Part shown: positions 46,544 to 62,232 of the stretch, one piece after another
How the letters are laid out: each line of letters opens with the position of its first letter
Numbering within the stretch: the first letter of the stretch is position 1
NCBI GenBank assembly: GCA_014529385.2
Contig: CM043968.1
Coordinates: 27,595,013-27,659,012 of the forward strand
Reading direction: 5' to 3'
DNA length: 64,000 nt
From: Adiantum capillus-veneris
Lineage: Eukaryota; Streptophyta; Polypodiopsida; Polypodiales; Pteridaceae
The notes under the pieces: model-generated
The model's database searches: none
The model's input: only the letters and a program-made list of their open reading frames with translations
What the model was told of the DNA's origin: nothing
Position numbers and translations under genes: made by a program

Positions 46544-47784
46544 TTATTCACATCCAGGTCGGCTCCCACCCTGGGTGGACATCGCCTCCAGTGGACCCGA
46601 GTCCAAATAAAGTGTACCAGCATTTTCTCCTTTGGCAACCATCAAAGATCCCTTCAAGATCTTCCACCATTTGTTTCCAAATGCAATGTTGTGACCTTCA
46701 TCGTCCAATTGTCCTATAGAGATCAATTTTTTGCAAAGAGAAGGAACATGCCTAACATCTTTAAGCTTCCATTAATTTTCATTTTTCCACAAACTATACC
46801 TTTTTCAACAATTTCACAAGCTTCATCATCTCCCAAGTATCCATACCCAAAATTAACTTTGGTGTAATCTTGGAAATGTTGCTCGTGTGGTCCTGCATGA
46901 AATGAAGCCCCGGAGTTTACTATCCAAGATTTAGACACATTATCTAATGAGAGAATTAGAGAATCTTGCTCTACTTTACCTGCCACACTCGCCTCCAATG
47001 TTGGCTGGTTGTCTTGAGACTCCGAATCTTTCTTCTTCTTGGATAAGAAATTCTTTTTGACATGGCCCTTCTTACCGCAGTTCCAACATTCAAGAACTGA
47101 GTTTATGCGTGACTTACTCTGCCTTGAGCAAGTACGAGCCTTTTGATTTTTGAACCTCTCCTTTAATTTGCACCTCATTTTTGCTGACAATGCAGCACTT
47201 GATGATTCACTTGTGCTTCTCCTTTGCATTTCCTTGTTTAGGAGAACACCCACAACATCATTCAGCTTAAGAGTCTTTGTGTTAGAGACAGAGTTATTTA
47301 CAGACATCCCAAGGCTGTCCCAACTATCCAATAGAGACAATAGTATAAGGAGGGCTCGCACTTTGTCATCTAAATTGACGTTCATTGATCAAAGTTGACT
47401 TATGTTAGTGTTAAAGTTTTTAGGTGTTTTGTAATTGAACCACTCTCTACCATTTTTAGATTGAACAAGCTCTTCATGAAAATACCTTATTGGATGCCGA
47501 TGGTTTCTTGTAGAGGTTGTCAAGTGAATTCACCAAGTCCTCTATGGTCTTCATCTTTGAAACATTGAAGACCACCATTGAACCAAGATTAGAAAAATTG
47601 TTCTTGATGCCTTTCGGTCAAGGACAATCCATGCTTCATCTACCATTATTGCAAGCTTCTTTGCAAGACCACCTAGCGGTAAATAAATGTCCTTCTAGTA
47701 GAGACAGTCTTGAATTTGCATCTTCCAATGTTGGTAGTTTTTTCAATTGAACTTCTCAATCTTTAGCTTACCTTCCTCTGCCAT
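46544..47784 (-). pseudogene. Second copia element: gag, protease and pre-integrase remnant
   Basis: Begins at ATG 47784-47782 (MAEEGKLKIEKFNWKNYQHWKMQIQDCLYYKDIYLPL, a Ty1/copia gag opening) and breaks by stops in 47400-47680. It continues in a 220-codon frame (47385-46723) with a knuckle CWNCGKKGHVKKNF whose last Cys is Phe, and the protease loop WIVNSGASFHA, where the catalytic Asp is Asn. A separate frame 46726-46544 gives ISIGQLDDEGHNIAFGNKWWKI of the pre-integrase region. Integrase, RT and RNase H are missing, so the element is truncated on its 3' side. Confidence 0.9.
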
Positions 47785-47843
47785 TACTCCTACTCAATTC
47801 AAGGAATTGTTTCCTTAAGATACTCTATCTACGAGCAAACCTT

Positions 47844-47855
47844 GGTCTGATACCA
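47844..47855 (-). promoter_or_regulatory. Primer-binding site of second copia element
   Basis: The - strand reads TGGTATCAGACC two bases after the LTR end (CTTAACA). It matches the initiator tRNA-Met PBS (TGGTATCAGAGC) except for one base. Confidence 0.85.
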
Positions 47856-47857
47856 GT

Positions 47858-47931
47858 TGTTAAGAGATAGGGCATAGCTAAGTAGATATTAGAGTAGTTA
47901 CTTAATGGAGAGATATAATTTTCACACATAG

Positions 47932-48005
<74 letters not shown>

Positions 48006-48118
48006 ACATGATATACATGGTTCACCCAATGTGGGCTACGTCCATGAGAAAGCAACCACTCAATGGATTTAGTACTTCAAACTAGAAGTAGGTTACAAAG
48101 GGATTAAAGTGGTTGTCA
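47858..48118 (-). repeat. 5' LTR of second copia element
   Basis: Ends TTAACA beside the PBS and starts TGACAACCACTTTAATCCC in element orientation. It contains an internal (TA)n (47938-47968) followed by (GA)n (47969-48003), so the microsatellite lies in the LTR. It interrupts the gypsy reading frame that comes from the right. Confidence 0.82.
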
Positions 48119-48673
48119 AAGAAGCTTTAGGGATCCATTTGTATGTTGTCCTTGACAAATCACACCAAGTCTTTGATGCCTCATTATTTGTTTCAGCCAT
48201 GGAAGTTGAATCTCTAAAGGTTTGTGCCATAGGGATAGATGTTTCAACCTCTTGAATATGCAATGTTCCATTTTGTGTTCCCTCATGAGGCAATAACTCA
48301 AGGACTGTTTCTCGAGTGCTAGACTGAGAGTTTGTTTTTGTGTCGTGATACTCCTCGTTTCCCAATCGATAGTACACTTGGTTGCATACATTCACTTACC
48401 TCCTAGGTTTATGTTGCCCTCCATAGCACCTGCAGGCATGACCAAAAAGCTTTGAGCCACTATCTTGTTGTCATAACTGACAAGAGTGTGCAAGTTTCCA
48501 AAGAGAATAGTTTTCTTTTTGTTAATACCCTTGAATTGGATAGTACTTTTGGATAAAGATGGATTTTCTAACTAACACCACACTCCATAGGATAATAGAT
48601 TATGTTTAGCTCTTGTGTCCAATAAAGAGTTATATAGCACTTTCCCATAGGTGCTATTTAACTCGATGGGGCA
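48119..48673 (-). pseudogene. Retropepsin-like domain following integrase in the same frame
   Basis: The - strand frame of the integrase C-terminus (48674-49147) ends in TGA at 48676-48674. The next codons of the same frame read CPIELNSTYGKVLYNSLLDTRAKHN (in part): a retropepsin loop with DTG changed to DTR. It continues LLSYGVWC, TAG, LENPSLSKSTIQF, then LFGNLHTLVSYDNKIVAQSFLVMPAGAMEGNINLG and, after another stop, TKCTIDWETRSI, which fits the LGxxWL...IDW end of the fold. Further on, another frame (to 48119) is protein-like but unrecognised and is cut by the copia LTR. Ty3/gypsy protease normally precedes RT, so this position is unusual. Confidence 0.6.
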
Positions 48674-49740
48674 TCATAGAGGTAGGTCAGAATCGTCCAA
48701 TTTTTCCTCTAATTCAGCTTGAGATGCATGTGTAGCTCCAAGTCTGGCCTCGTGTTGGCGCCTAATACGTTGTTGTCGCTCTTGAGCCTCAGCTTGAGTT
48801 TGTATCTTTTTCAATTTTACTTGTGCCTTGGCTGCCTTTTTCTGATGAATGGCATGTGGCTCCTCTTGGCCTAAAGGATCATAGTATCTTTTAAATTTAC
48901 TCCCATTAAGGAATCCAACAATTTTCACTCCATCAAGAGTTTCCACAAAAATGGTACCTTGTGGGATGATTTTGCATACTCTATATGGTCCTTTTCCCGC
49001 ATATTTCATCTTTTTCTTCTCTTTATGCACTCCATACATAAGAAGTTTATCCCCAACCTTGATATCCTTGTTCTTTAAATGACAATCAAGCCATTTATTT
49101 CTCCTATACTTCTCCAAAATTTTGCACAACCAATTGCCTCTCTTCATCTAATCTCTCAAGGATATATAAATGCTCAACTAAAGGGTTACCATCCCAACCT
49201 TCCTGTGAAGCTACTCATAGACTAGGAATAAAAAACTATGAGGGCATAACTGCTTCTTGGCCATATACCATCTTGAATGGTGTACAATTAATAGCCACTT
49301 TATACGTAGTACGATAATCCCATAGAGCTGATGTTACCTTCAAATTCCAATCTGTGCAATGAGCCTCTACCATCTTGGTCAAGATAGAAATTAAAGTCTT
49401 GTTAGTACTCTAAGCTTGGCCATTTGCTTTGGATAATAAGGTGTCGACTTATGGTGGGATATCATGAAGCTTGTTGTGAGATCATTTATCACTTCATTTA
49501 TAAAATGAGTGTCATTATTGCTCAGAATCTCAAAGGGACAACCAAATTGCATAGTAATGTTCTCAAAGAGAAACGTAGCGGTTGACATTGCAGTAGCCTT
49601 TCTTGTCACCTTAGCTTCTACCCACTTTGTCACATAGTCAGTCGCCACAATAATATATCAGGATTGGGTGTTACAAGCTGCCCGACTAATTGGGCCTACA
49701 AAGTCTAAACCCCATTTTTCAAATGGTTGGGTCACTTTAA
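48674..49740 (-). pseudogene. Ty3/gypsy integrase core and C-terminal domain
   Basis: From 49740 leftward: FEKWGLDFVGPISR, a TGA, then YIIVATDYVTKWVEAKVT, TATFLFENITMQFGCPFEILSNNDTHFIN (usual SDxGxHF, so one catalytic Asp is Asn) and HHKSTPYYPKQ (49648-49391). After a break comes a 157-codon frame 49147-48674 with WLDCHLKNKDIKVGDKLLMY, KMKYAGKGPYRVCKI, GTIFVETLDGVKI and NGSKFKRYYDPL (the SH3-like C-terminal domain), then a Gln/Lys/Arg-rich helical linker of about 60 residues. Only DNA upstream of FEKWGLDF is disturbed by the (CT)n(CA)n block. The copy is inactive. Confidence 0.88.
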
Positions 49741-49793
49741 TAGGACTAGTATGTGACCCGAGCGTTGCTACGGTCAAGAAAAGCATCGTTATT

Positions 49794-53107
<3,314 letters not shown>

Positions 53108-53544
53108 AATACATGCATCTAGCTTTTGAACTTCGAGCATCGAGATCAAAGATCGTTTACGACATAGAAGGTCCATGCGAACCTCCGAAGGGAGGTTCAT
53201 TGAGCAACACATGGAGAAAAGCTCTTTATGGCCTTCAAAATGTAAAGGAAAGCCACTCTTCAAATGATTTTGAAAAATAAAAGTAGTTAGTGATCACCCT
53301 TGAAAAAATTGAGGGATGGAGTGAAACGGCCTCCCAAAAACTATGGCTTAAGTATTATAAATTTACATAGAGTATTAAGGTCTTTTTGACTTTCCACCGC
53401 CAAGACTCATAAGTCTTTTCATTTTCTACCATCCTAGTACTCACCCTTCACTTTTGCATTTTCAATAAAATGTTTTTTAAAGGTTGTCTTTCAAATGAAG
53501 CAGTGACACATGGAGGGTTTCTCCTTCCTTGAAAATTTTAAGCT

Positions 53545-54300
53545 GCTTCATATATAGTATAGATGTATGAGAATTCGATCCTTCCATTGTGTGTTCTTGT
53601 AATGTTGGCATTTATCACATCCCTTTGCAAAAAGTGATGCATCCTTGAATAAGGTGGGCCACCAATAGCTTGATTGAAACACCTTCTTAGCAGTTATTTG
53701 TCCTAAAAAATGTCCTCAAGCTAGGTCCATGTGTGCTTCTTGCAGTATGTACAAATACTCATCCTCACGAGCACATCGTCAAAGAATATCATCCTTCCCT
53801 AGCTTGTAGAGAGTACCTTCAATTAGAGAATAAGGTGCACATTCCTTTAGTAGCTTTCGAGCTATATCCTTACGAATCTCCTCAGGTGGAAAACCATTAA
53901 CTAATTATACAATCTTCTCACTCCATTTAGGCATGCTCTCAGCTAGGAATAGGGAAGTATGGGGAAAGTCATCATCGATTCGAGTGAGGGCTTCACCATT
54001 TGGTATACAAGACAATGATGAGGCATGACATGTCTTTTACCGGGTCCCACCACAATGGTAAGATCAAACTCAAGAAGAATTAATAACCATCATGTAATTA
54101 TTCCCATGGAACATGGTTTGTTTACTAGATACAACAACGCTTGATGATCCACATAAAAACAAACTTGTTGGCAAGAAGGTAATAGCAAAATTTCTTTACT
54201 GCATAAATCATAGCGTAATTATTTTTGTTTAGTTTATCATTGGTTCTCAAGAAAGGGGGGTCCATGTTGGAGGTATAAGATCTAGGGAAAACTGGTCTTC
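53545..54300 (-). pseudogene. Ty3/gypsy RNase H and HHCC zinc-finger region
   Basis: Read right to left with stops: NKFVFMW-type RNase H segment near 54170-54130 (FLxNKFVFxxDHxALL), then LYKLGKDDIL, TGA, RCAREDEYLYILQEAHMDLA (near 53820-53710), GHFLGQITAKKVFQSSYWWPTLFKDASLFAKGCDKCQHYKN (in pieces, near 53700-53600; HxxxGH...C..C zinc finger). Readable homology stops near 53570. The next expected part, FEKWGLDF, resumes at about 49740 on the same strand, so the two stretches probably form one element split by the microsatellite block. Confidence 0.8.
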
Positions 54301-54845
54301 TTTCTCACACTTCAAAAGGGTGGCACAATTTCCAAGGTGCTCCATAAAATTTTGAATAATATTTTTTCAAAAATGGGCTTCAAAATCCCTTCCTTCCAAT
54401 CCACCAAGACTATGTTGATGCCCACCAACTTTGATGGCCTATATTGCCCACCACTCTCTGCTCATAGCATTTTAAAACGATAAGTCACCATGGGGTCATC
54501 CGTCATTGGGGTTTGCAATCAAGTGGGTCATTGTTGTCAAGGAGCACTAGGAGAAACATTTCAAAATGCATCAAGGAGGGGGGAGAGGACACATGGGATG
54601 ATATTTCCAAACACTAGTCTGGGAGCTTTTTTAAATGTGAGTCACATTAGGAAATTTCGGAGGTCATTTGGAGGGCCTTCTAAGAAAATGTATTTTTTGC
54701 ACTCTCTCTCTAGAAAAAAATGGCAAATAAAAGAGCTGGGTCTTTCATAGTAAAACTTCAAAAAGTGTACTTTAAGTAGATTCCTTACTCCTCTGAACAT
54801 TCGTTCGTAGTGATTGAGGGATAATCCTCTTTTTAGTTGCATTGA
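54301..54845. other. Unassigned DNA before the convergent gene pair
   Basis: An 86-codon + strand frame (54490-54750) has no recognisable motif. Promoter and possible TIR of the adjacent gene should lie here, but I identify neither. Confidence 0.4.
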
Positions 54846-57695
54846 ATGAACAACGTCAATACGGAGGGAATGAGGCTAACATGGAGGGACGAATCCGCAG
54901 CCGCTATTCACTTTCCATTAAACCTGCACATTTGGCTAATGGCGCACTCCTCAAATGGCACAAATGTTACCCACAAACGAGCCAAATATCACCTTCACAT
55001 TGATTTGGACAATGAGTACCAACCATTGATTAAGCGCAGTAAAACAAACACACATATACCTCCCACCTCCATAGACACGCTCAGAGCTCAAGGAGCTAAA
55101 CACATAGATATCTGGACGAGAGGCTCTCTCTACCCTAAGAATCCAATAACTAATGCGTCTCCACCGTTTGTCAATCCTACAAGCTTATTGACCTTTGCTG
55201 GTGATGGAGAAAACGGCCTTCTGGGTTATTGTAAATCACTTACAAGAGAAGCTGGAACTTACAAGAGCATTCTCCAAGCTCAACAATGTGAGATTGTTCG
55301 CCTTTCACATTTACATTCTACAGATCAGGTTACCATTTTGCAACATAAAACAGAGGTACAAGAACTGAAAGGAAAGGTGCAAAGTTGTCAAATGAAGGAC
55401 ACCATCTTGGGTGGTCGTATCCGAAAGAAGAAATTGCGCAATCTTGAAACATTGCAGGTTGCATCAGGAGGTCTCAAGAAAAGAATCCGAGCATTAAGGT
55501 GATGCTTCTTGGTTGGCTACATTGTCTTAGTTAAGTAATCTCTTTGTTTTTTCTTGTTATGCATTGTTTTCATGTGCCTAAATAGTGTTAGTGAAGCAAA
55601 TTTTCTGTTATTTACTTATGCATTGTCTTCATGTAGAGACTCAATCTATCCTGACAAGGAAAACATTGACCCCAAAGCCAATATAGGAAAGAGATTGAAG
55701 CCACTTATAAGTAGAAGCCTGGCAGCAGATATAGTACATGACAAGAAGTTTAAGGTTCTACAAAGAAATGTAGTGGACCGCTTTATTTCAGAGAACTCAG
55801 TGCCTGCAAAAGAGATACAAGGCACACTTGATTCACTTGGTGTAAGCAAAAGAGGATATTCGGCTATCCAAAAGTCTGTCTCATCCATCTTTGTTAGGAA
55901 GGGTATAAAATCCAAACTTCTACCATCAGCCTCAAGTGTTTGGAAAGAGAGGCTTCAGCTTAACGAGGCACAGGGAGACTATCTTGGACAGCCCTTTCAT
56001 ATTAAAGCAACTTACAGTGGCCATGGAGCGAACATGGCATATGATGAGTTCAACAATATTTTTATGGACCTGCGGATACTACAGAAGAGAATGGTGGAGT
56101 TTTACAACATCACATTTGAAGAGTCACGTGGACTATTACATTTTGTGTTAAAACTGGATGAGTGTGAGCTTGTTAAAGAGAAAAAGCTAGAGCGTGTTAC
56201 TATTACTTTAATGAATAGAGCCCTCTCAAAGTGTCCCAGTAATGATCCTTTATATTTTAGTGTTCAATCAGAATCTAACATATGGTGGCTTGGTGCGTTT
56301 GAGGTAAGCGATATTCTCAAGTAAGCTCAAATGTTCAGATCTACTTAAGTCTCATTTATTTTGTGTTGCAGGTAAAGAAAGAAGATCATGAGATTCTATA
56401 TTGGGTGTTCCATCGAACTAATATTCCGGAGCTGATTGATCGACAGACTAACCAGGGAGAGGTACTACGTCTAGATGGAAGGGGAGACTTTCAAGTTCAG
56501 TGGCATCTTGCAGGTGACCTTAAAACATTAAAGTGCATGTATAATTGTGGAATGGGTGCAATGGCAAAGTCACCGTGTTTGTTCTGCATGGAGCCTGCAA
56601 AGGTCATGGACCCAAAGTGGTGGAGAAAAGCTCCAACACGTCACATTGAGGATCCTGCTTTTCGACCAGTTTTGAAAATACCACTTGTGAATGTCCACAT
56701 TTGTACAATATATGCCCTTTGTAGAATTGTAGAGAAATTGGTCTACTTATACATCGGGTTTGCTTGGAAGATTAAGAACTCTGCAGAACGACAAGTAGCC
56801 TTGCAGTGCTTAGAAATGGTACTGTCGGATATGGGGCTTCATGGTGGCAATGTGAAAATCCAGCGGGATGAAAAGAGATCAACTGCTGAGAAGGATGTCC
56901 CATGCAAACCATCCATCGGTGGGGTGAAGGCACGGAGGTTTTTATCTAAGCCCCAAGGTACAAGAGATCCAAAGCTAACAAAACATGGAAAAATATATAA
57001 CACATCTTATGTTAGCAAGATAGAGTATCAGAGCTGGAAAAAGCTACATATTGCAGTCAAAGACCACGAACCAACTACTCGTAACGCGAAGGCTGAGGTT
57101 TGGCGATCAATAGACATCCTATTTTTGATGTGCGACAAAGATGACTAGTCACAAGGTGATATGAACAAGTTCAAGGAAAATCTCAACCTTCTGAAAAAAT
57201 CATTCAAGACAGCATGGACAGTCACCCAGATTACTCACTACATGGTATTATAATGTATTCTTTCTCTCTTATGTGCAAATATGTGACTGTAAAACATTCT
57301 AACTAATTTGTTTTCATATCCAGCACATCATCTTCAATCATTTGCCATATTTTATACAGAAGTATGGGAACCCGGCAATATGGAATACCCAAGGGATGGA
57401 AAAGTCTCATTACATGGCGAGAAATGCTTATTTCAGGCACACACGACATGGTGGCTCTCGAATCAAGGCTAACAGTTTGAGAGAACTATTTGAATGGTTC
57501 TATCGTAGAATCATTCATCGAATGCAGGCAAAAGAAGTCTTGGCAAATTCAGCAACAGCACAAGCCATCAGACATTTACAACAACAAAAAGCTAAAAGAT
57601 CAATGGCATACAACAACTCCGGAGCTCGTGAAAGTCAACGAAGGTGGAGAGAGACAATGGTGTATGTGAATCACAAGTGGAGAAAGATACTCTGA
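54846..57695 (+). CDS. Unclassified transposase-like protein, four exons, one internal TAG
   Basis: Exons 54846-55498, 55637-56303, 56372-57244 and 57324-57695 join in phase through GT-AG introns of 138, 68 and 79 bp, giving about 854 codons. The ATG follows an in-frame TGA. Exon 1 ends in a coiled-coil-like helix (KTEVQELKGKVQ, RKKKLRNLETLQ). Exon 2 has VDRFISENSVPAKEIQGTL and LHFVLKLDECELVKEKKLER. Exon 3 has FQVQWHLAGDLKTLKCMY and a Cys-rich insert (CMYNCGMG, CLFCMEPAK). Exon 4 has QGMEKSHYMARNAYFRHTRHGG and an Arg/Lys/Gln-rich helix. The Asp in LDECEL, the Asp in AGDLK and the Glu in GMEKSHY, with the Cys pairs between, suggest an RNase-H-fold transposase. I cannot name the superfamily. 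A TAG at 57146-57148 interrupts exon 3. Confidence 0.65.
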
Positions 57696-57758
57696 GTGGA
57701 TGACATTGTACAAAATTTATGTAATACATGATCTTATACAATTGGTACTTGAAGTGTA

Positions 57759-59037
<1,279 letters not shown>

Positions 59038-59680
59038 TAAAATACAATGTTGTGCTACTTGATTTCCACATCTCTCTCTCTCTCGCTCTCTCGCTCTCTC
59101 TCTCTCTCTCTAAGAACATATGGGTTGCTCTCTCTCTAAACAGACCTCTGCTTGGCGAACCCTAAATAGACCCTGCAACCACTGGGTGCGACGGTGGCAC
59201 TAGCCCTCCATGGCTAGCTCACAAGCCCCCCCCCCCCCTCTTGCTGAGGAAACCCCCCCAGTCTATAGCAGACGGCCTATTCACGCACGACACAGAGGCT
59301 CATACCCGAGCTCGGCTCTGTTGGGTGTGCACCTCATTGACCTGCTCACGACCAAGCAGCTCGTCTCTGTCGGATGCAGCCCGTGAGCCCGTCTTTGTCG
59401 GATGCAGCACGTCAAACAACCCCCGCTTGCAACTTATTTTTTTGTTTAGGTTTTAGGCTTCTTGGCAGTGCCCTGCTTGACAACAGTTCCCACTCACCCC
59501 TGAGCCCATGTCTGTCGACTTATACACCTGCCTGCAAATCTACATTGTCTAGGTATTAGGCTTCGGACAGTGCATTGCTTGACAACAATTCCCACTCACT
59601 CCTGAGCCCATCTCTATCGACTTATACACCTGCAAGTCTTACTCGGCAGCAGCAAGCCAATCGACTCCTGAGCCCGAACG
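59038..59680. repeat. 5' region of LINE-like element with tandem duplications
   Basis: Contains (CT)n at 59072-59112, C14 at 59226-59239, a 28-bp duplication (CGTCT-TGTCGGATGCAGC at 59362 and 59390) and a 102-bp duplication (59453 and 59555; TTAGGCTTC, GCTTGACAACA-TTCCCACTCA, TCGACTTATACACCTGC). Repeated units upstream of ORF1 recall the monomer arrays that act as promoters in some LINE families. This is inference only. Confidence 0.6.
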
Positions 59681-60445
59681 ATGGCCAAAATAAACGATGT
59701 CAAGCACATTGGTGGTGCACCCTCAACACCAAGAAAGACCAAATCGTTCGTGGCAACCCCCAAGATAGACCCGCTCGACCGCCTCCAAGCCCAAGTCAAG
59801 GAGCTGAAGAACGAGAATGAGGAACTCAAAACGCGTCTAGCTGCCCTCGAAGCGCACCTGCAATTGCTCAAATCTCAGAAGGTAGTGGACACTGACCTCA
59901 TCCTATCAAAGTCCAAAGAAGCAAATCACACATTCACTCAAAATGTGGCTTCATTAGCCACCCAAATTCAAGAAAATGCTACTACCATCCCCTTCAAAGT
60001 GGGAGAGTGCCTACAAGAATGTCGTTGTAGGGAAGGCCTTGCTTTGACTCTCCGTATCGGTGGGTTACCCTCCTCTTGGTGGGAGGAGACTGCCAATTTT
60101 CCTACTACCTTAACCAAGCTCAACAATGCTATCCAACCAGTCAAGTTTGACATTCCCACCATCGATTTCATCGATCGGGATCCCCGCGCCAACCAAGGGA
60201 GCCTTGTTTTCAAGACCAAAGAGGACCGCACCGCACTCTTGAAGCAAACACACCTTCTCAAGGGCACAAAAATATGGATTAGAGAGGCTCTAACCCCCGC
60301 CCAACTCAAGATAAAGAAGCAAGAGCTACAGAAGGTACAAGACGCACGGGCCACAGGTAATTATGCCGTCTATCGTGGTGGTAGATCCATAATCAAGGAT
60401 TTTTGCACACAAAAGCCCACCCGACATCCACCTCCTCCCCCTTAA
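59681..60445 (+). CDS. LINE ORF1-like coiled-coil RNA-binding protein
   Basis: An intact 254-codon frame. Residues ~34-70 form a coiled coil (LDRLQAQVKELKNENEELKTRLAALEAHL). The rest resembles the RRM/C-terminal region of LINE ORF1 proteins: LTLRIGGLPSSWWEE, FIDRDPRANQGSLVFKTKEDRTALLK, LKGTKIWIREALTPAQLKIKKQELQKVQDARATGNYAVYRGG. It ends in a Pro-rich tail (HPPPPP). ORF1 proteins trimerise and bind element RNA. No endonuclease-reverse transcriptase ORF2 follows. The 3' region runs into C-tracts and simple repeats. This is an ORF1-only or 3'-rearranged LINE copy. The lack of stops suggests it is young. Confidence 0.6.
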   Translation: MAKINDVKHIGGAPSTPRKTKSFVATPKIDPLDRLQAQVKELKNENEELKTRLAALEAHLQLLKSQKVVDTDLILSKSKEANHTFTQNVASLATQIQENATTIPFKVGECLQECRCREGLALTLRIGGLPSSWWEETANFPTTLTKLNNAIQPVKFDIPTIDFIDRDPRANQGSLVFKTKEDRTALLKQTHLLKGTKIWIREALTPAQLKIKKQELQKVQDARATGNYAVYRGGRSIIKDFCTQKPTRHPPPPP

Positions 60446-60491
60446 CCATCCCTATCCCCTTAAGCAACATTTGTTGCAATTTTGTTGTATC

Positions 60492-60525
<34 letters not shown>

Positions 60526-60810
60526 CCCGCCCCCACACACACACACACACTTCTACATGGGTTATTGTATCCATTGTACCCTCTTAGATAAGAGGAGCCT
60601 CTACATTTTATTGGTTGCATAGGTCATATTTGACGAAGCAAGAGCTACAGAAGATACAAGACGCACGGGCCACAGGTAATTATGCCGTCTATCATGGTGG
60701 TATATCCATAATCAATAAGTTTTGCACACAAAAGCCCACCCGACATCCACCTCCTCCCCCTTAACCATCCCTATCCCCCTAAGCAACATTTGTTGCAATT
60801 TTGTTGTATC

Positions 60811-60864
<54 letters not shown>

Positions 60865-60960
60865 ATACACACACATCTACATGGGTTATTGCAGCCATTG
60901 TACCTTCTTAGATAAGAGGAGCCTCTATTGTACACATTTTATTGGTTGCATAGGTCATAT
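60316..60960. repeat. 319-bp tandem duplication of ORF1 3' end and UTR
   Basis: GAAGCAAGAGCTACAGAAG starts at 60316 and again at 60635. The second copy is nearly identical through ORF1's last ~35 codons, the 3' UTR, a long C tract (C32 at 60493-60524; C39 at 60812-60850), a (CA)n and the tail TTATTGGTTGCATAGGTCATATTTGA. Both copies contain a hairpin-like CTTAGATAAG inside CTCTTAGATAAGAGG or its variant. A (TCTA)n(TC)n tail begins near 60985. Confidence 0.92.
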
Positions 60961-60984
60961 TTGACCTCTGAGGGTGATAATGGA

Positions 60985-61001
60985 ATCTATCTATCTATCT
61001 A

Positions 61002-61039
<38 letters not shown>

Positions 61040-61060
61040 GATCTCTCCCTCTCTCTCATG
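60985..61060. repeat. (TCTA)n(CT)n microsatellite tail
   Basis: About 22 bp of TCTA followed by (CT)n, positioned after the LINE-like 3' UTR duplication. Confidence 0.85.
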
Positions 61061-61974
61061 TTTAACAAAAGGTTTTACAATAAGTTTCATAACTATAGTT
61101 TGACATAACACAATTTCTTTTCAAGAATACCAATAGGAAGAGGTGAGAGGGAAAAATGTAGTTCTAAAATTTCAAAAATTTTGATATGACACGTTGGCTT
61201 TTAGAGAAATAGATAGGAGGAGGTGAGGGGGTAAAATGTAGTTCTGAATTCTGAGACTTAAGCTATAAATTGTGCTAGTTTGTCCAGTAGGTCATCTACA
61301 AAAAACATAGAGATTCTAAGCTTAGAAGATTGGTTTGCAGGTGCTTGTTGCAAAGTACTACCCTCATCTGGCAGGGGTCCGTACAAGGAGGTGTATCATT
61401 GAAGCTTCACCTCTTTTTTGATAAGACTTTCTTGGGCTTCTGTAAGCTCTATCTCAATCTCAAGGATCCGACCACACAACATGTCTAGTGTCTCTCCTTG
61501 GTTTGAAAGTTCTTGTACTTGACTAGCTAATTGAATCAATGTCTCTAACTCTTCAAGAAGTAGAACTATAGGGTGCTTGCATGGAGGAATTGGGTTATTT
61601 GCATTGTGTGCTGCCACTTTTTTTGCAATATGTTAGTGGCAATGTCAGCAGTCCCTGGACAATCCAATCAATCCAGCCGCCTCCCTAGGATGGTGTAGAA
61701 ATACCATTGCATGTTGTATGAAGTAGATTGCCATTTGACTATTGTTGGCATACACCTTTCTTATCGTGTGAGTCTTTGTAGCAATAGTCATGCTAGCCCT
61801 TTGTGCTGAAAATCTGATAGCTTCAATGGAGATGTATCTTTTGGATTGTTGTTAATTTAAGAAAAATGTCTCACAAAGTGATTTGGGCAAAGCTTCCTAT
61901 GACTCCTTGAGGATTTATGGCTTGCACTGTCTTTCATTAGGAAGAGGATGGGTGAACGAGGGCCTCTTTATTTT
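61061..61974. other. Unassigned DNA
   Basis: Two ~45-bp blocks (61128-61170 and 61207-61250) share AATAG-AGGAGGTGAG-GGG and AAAATGTAGTTCT. A 73-codon - strand frame (61617-61396) has a coiled-coil-like Leu/Glu pattern, but no family is recognised. Confidence 0.4.
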
Positions 61975-62232
61975 CCATGAGCTTATGGAGGTGATTAACA
62001 TTTTGCCGAATAGGTGTACGCCATGTGTGCAAGAATGATGGGTGTGTAAGAGATGATTTGCCATGAGATTATGGAGGTGATTAACATTTTTCCGAATAGG
62101 TGTACGCCATGTGTGCAAGAATGATGGGTGTGTAAGAGATGATTTTCCATGAGCTTATGGAGGTGATTAACATTTTGCCGAATAGGTGTACGCCATGTGT
62201 GCAAGAATGATGGGTGTGTAAGAGATGTGTAA
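61975..62232. repeat. Three tandem 86-bp repeats
   Basis: Units begin CCATGAG-TTATGGAGGTGATTAAC at 61975, 62061 and 62147 and are over 95% identical. Each contains GTGTACGCCATGTGTGCAAG. The short - strand frames across them (THHSCTHGVH) are repeat artefacts. The high identity implies recent expansion. Confidence 0.95.
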
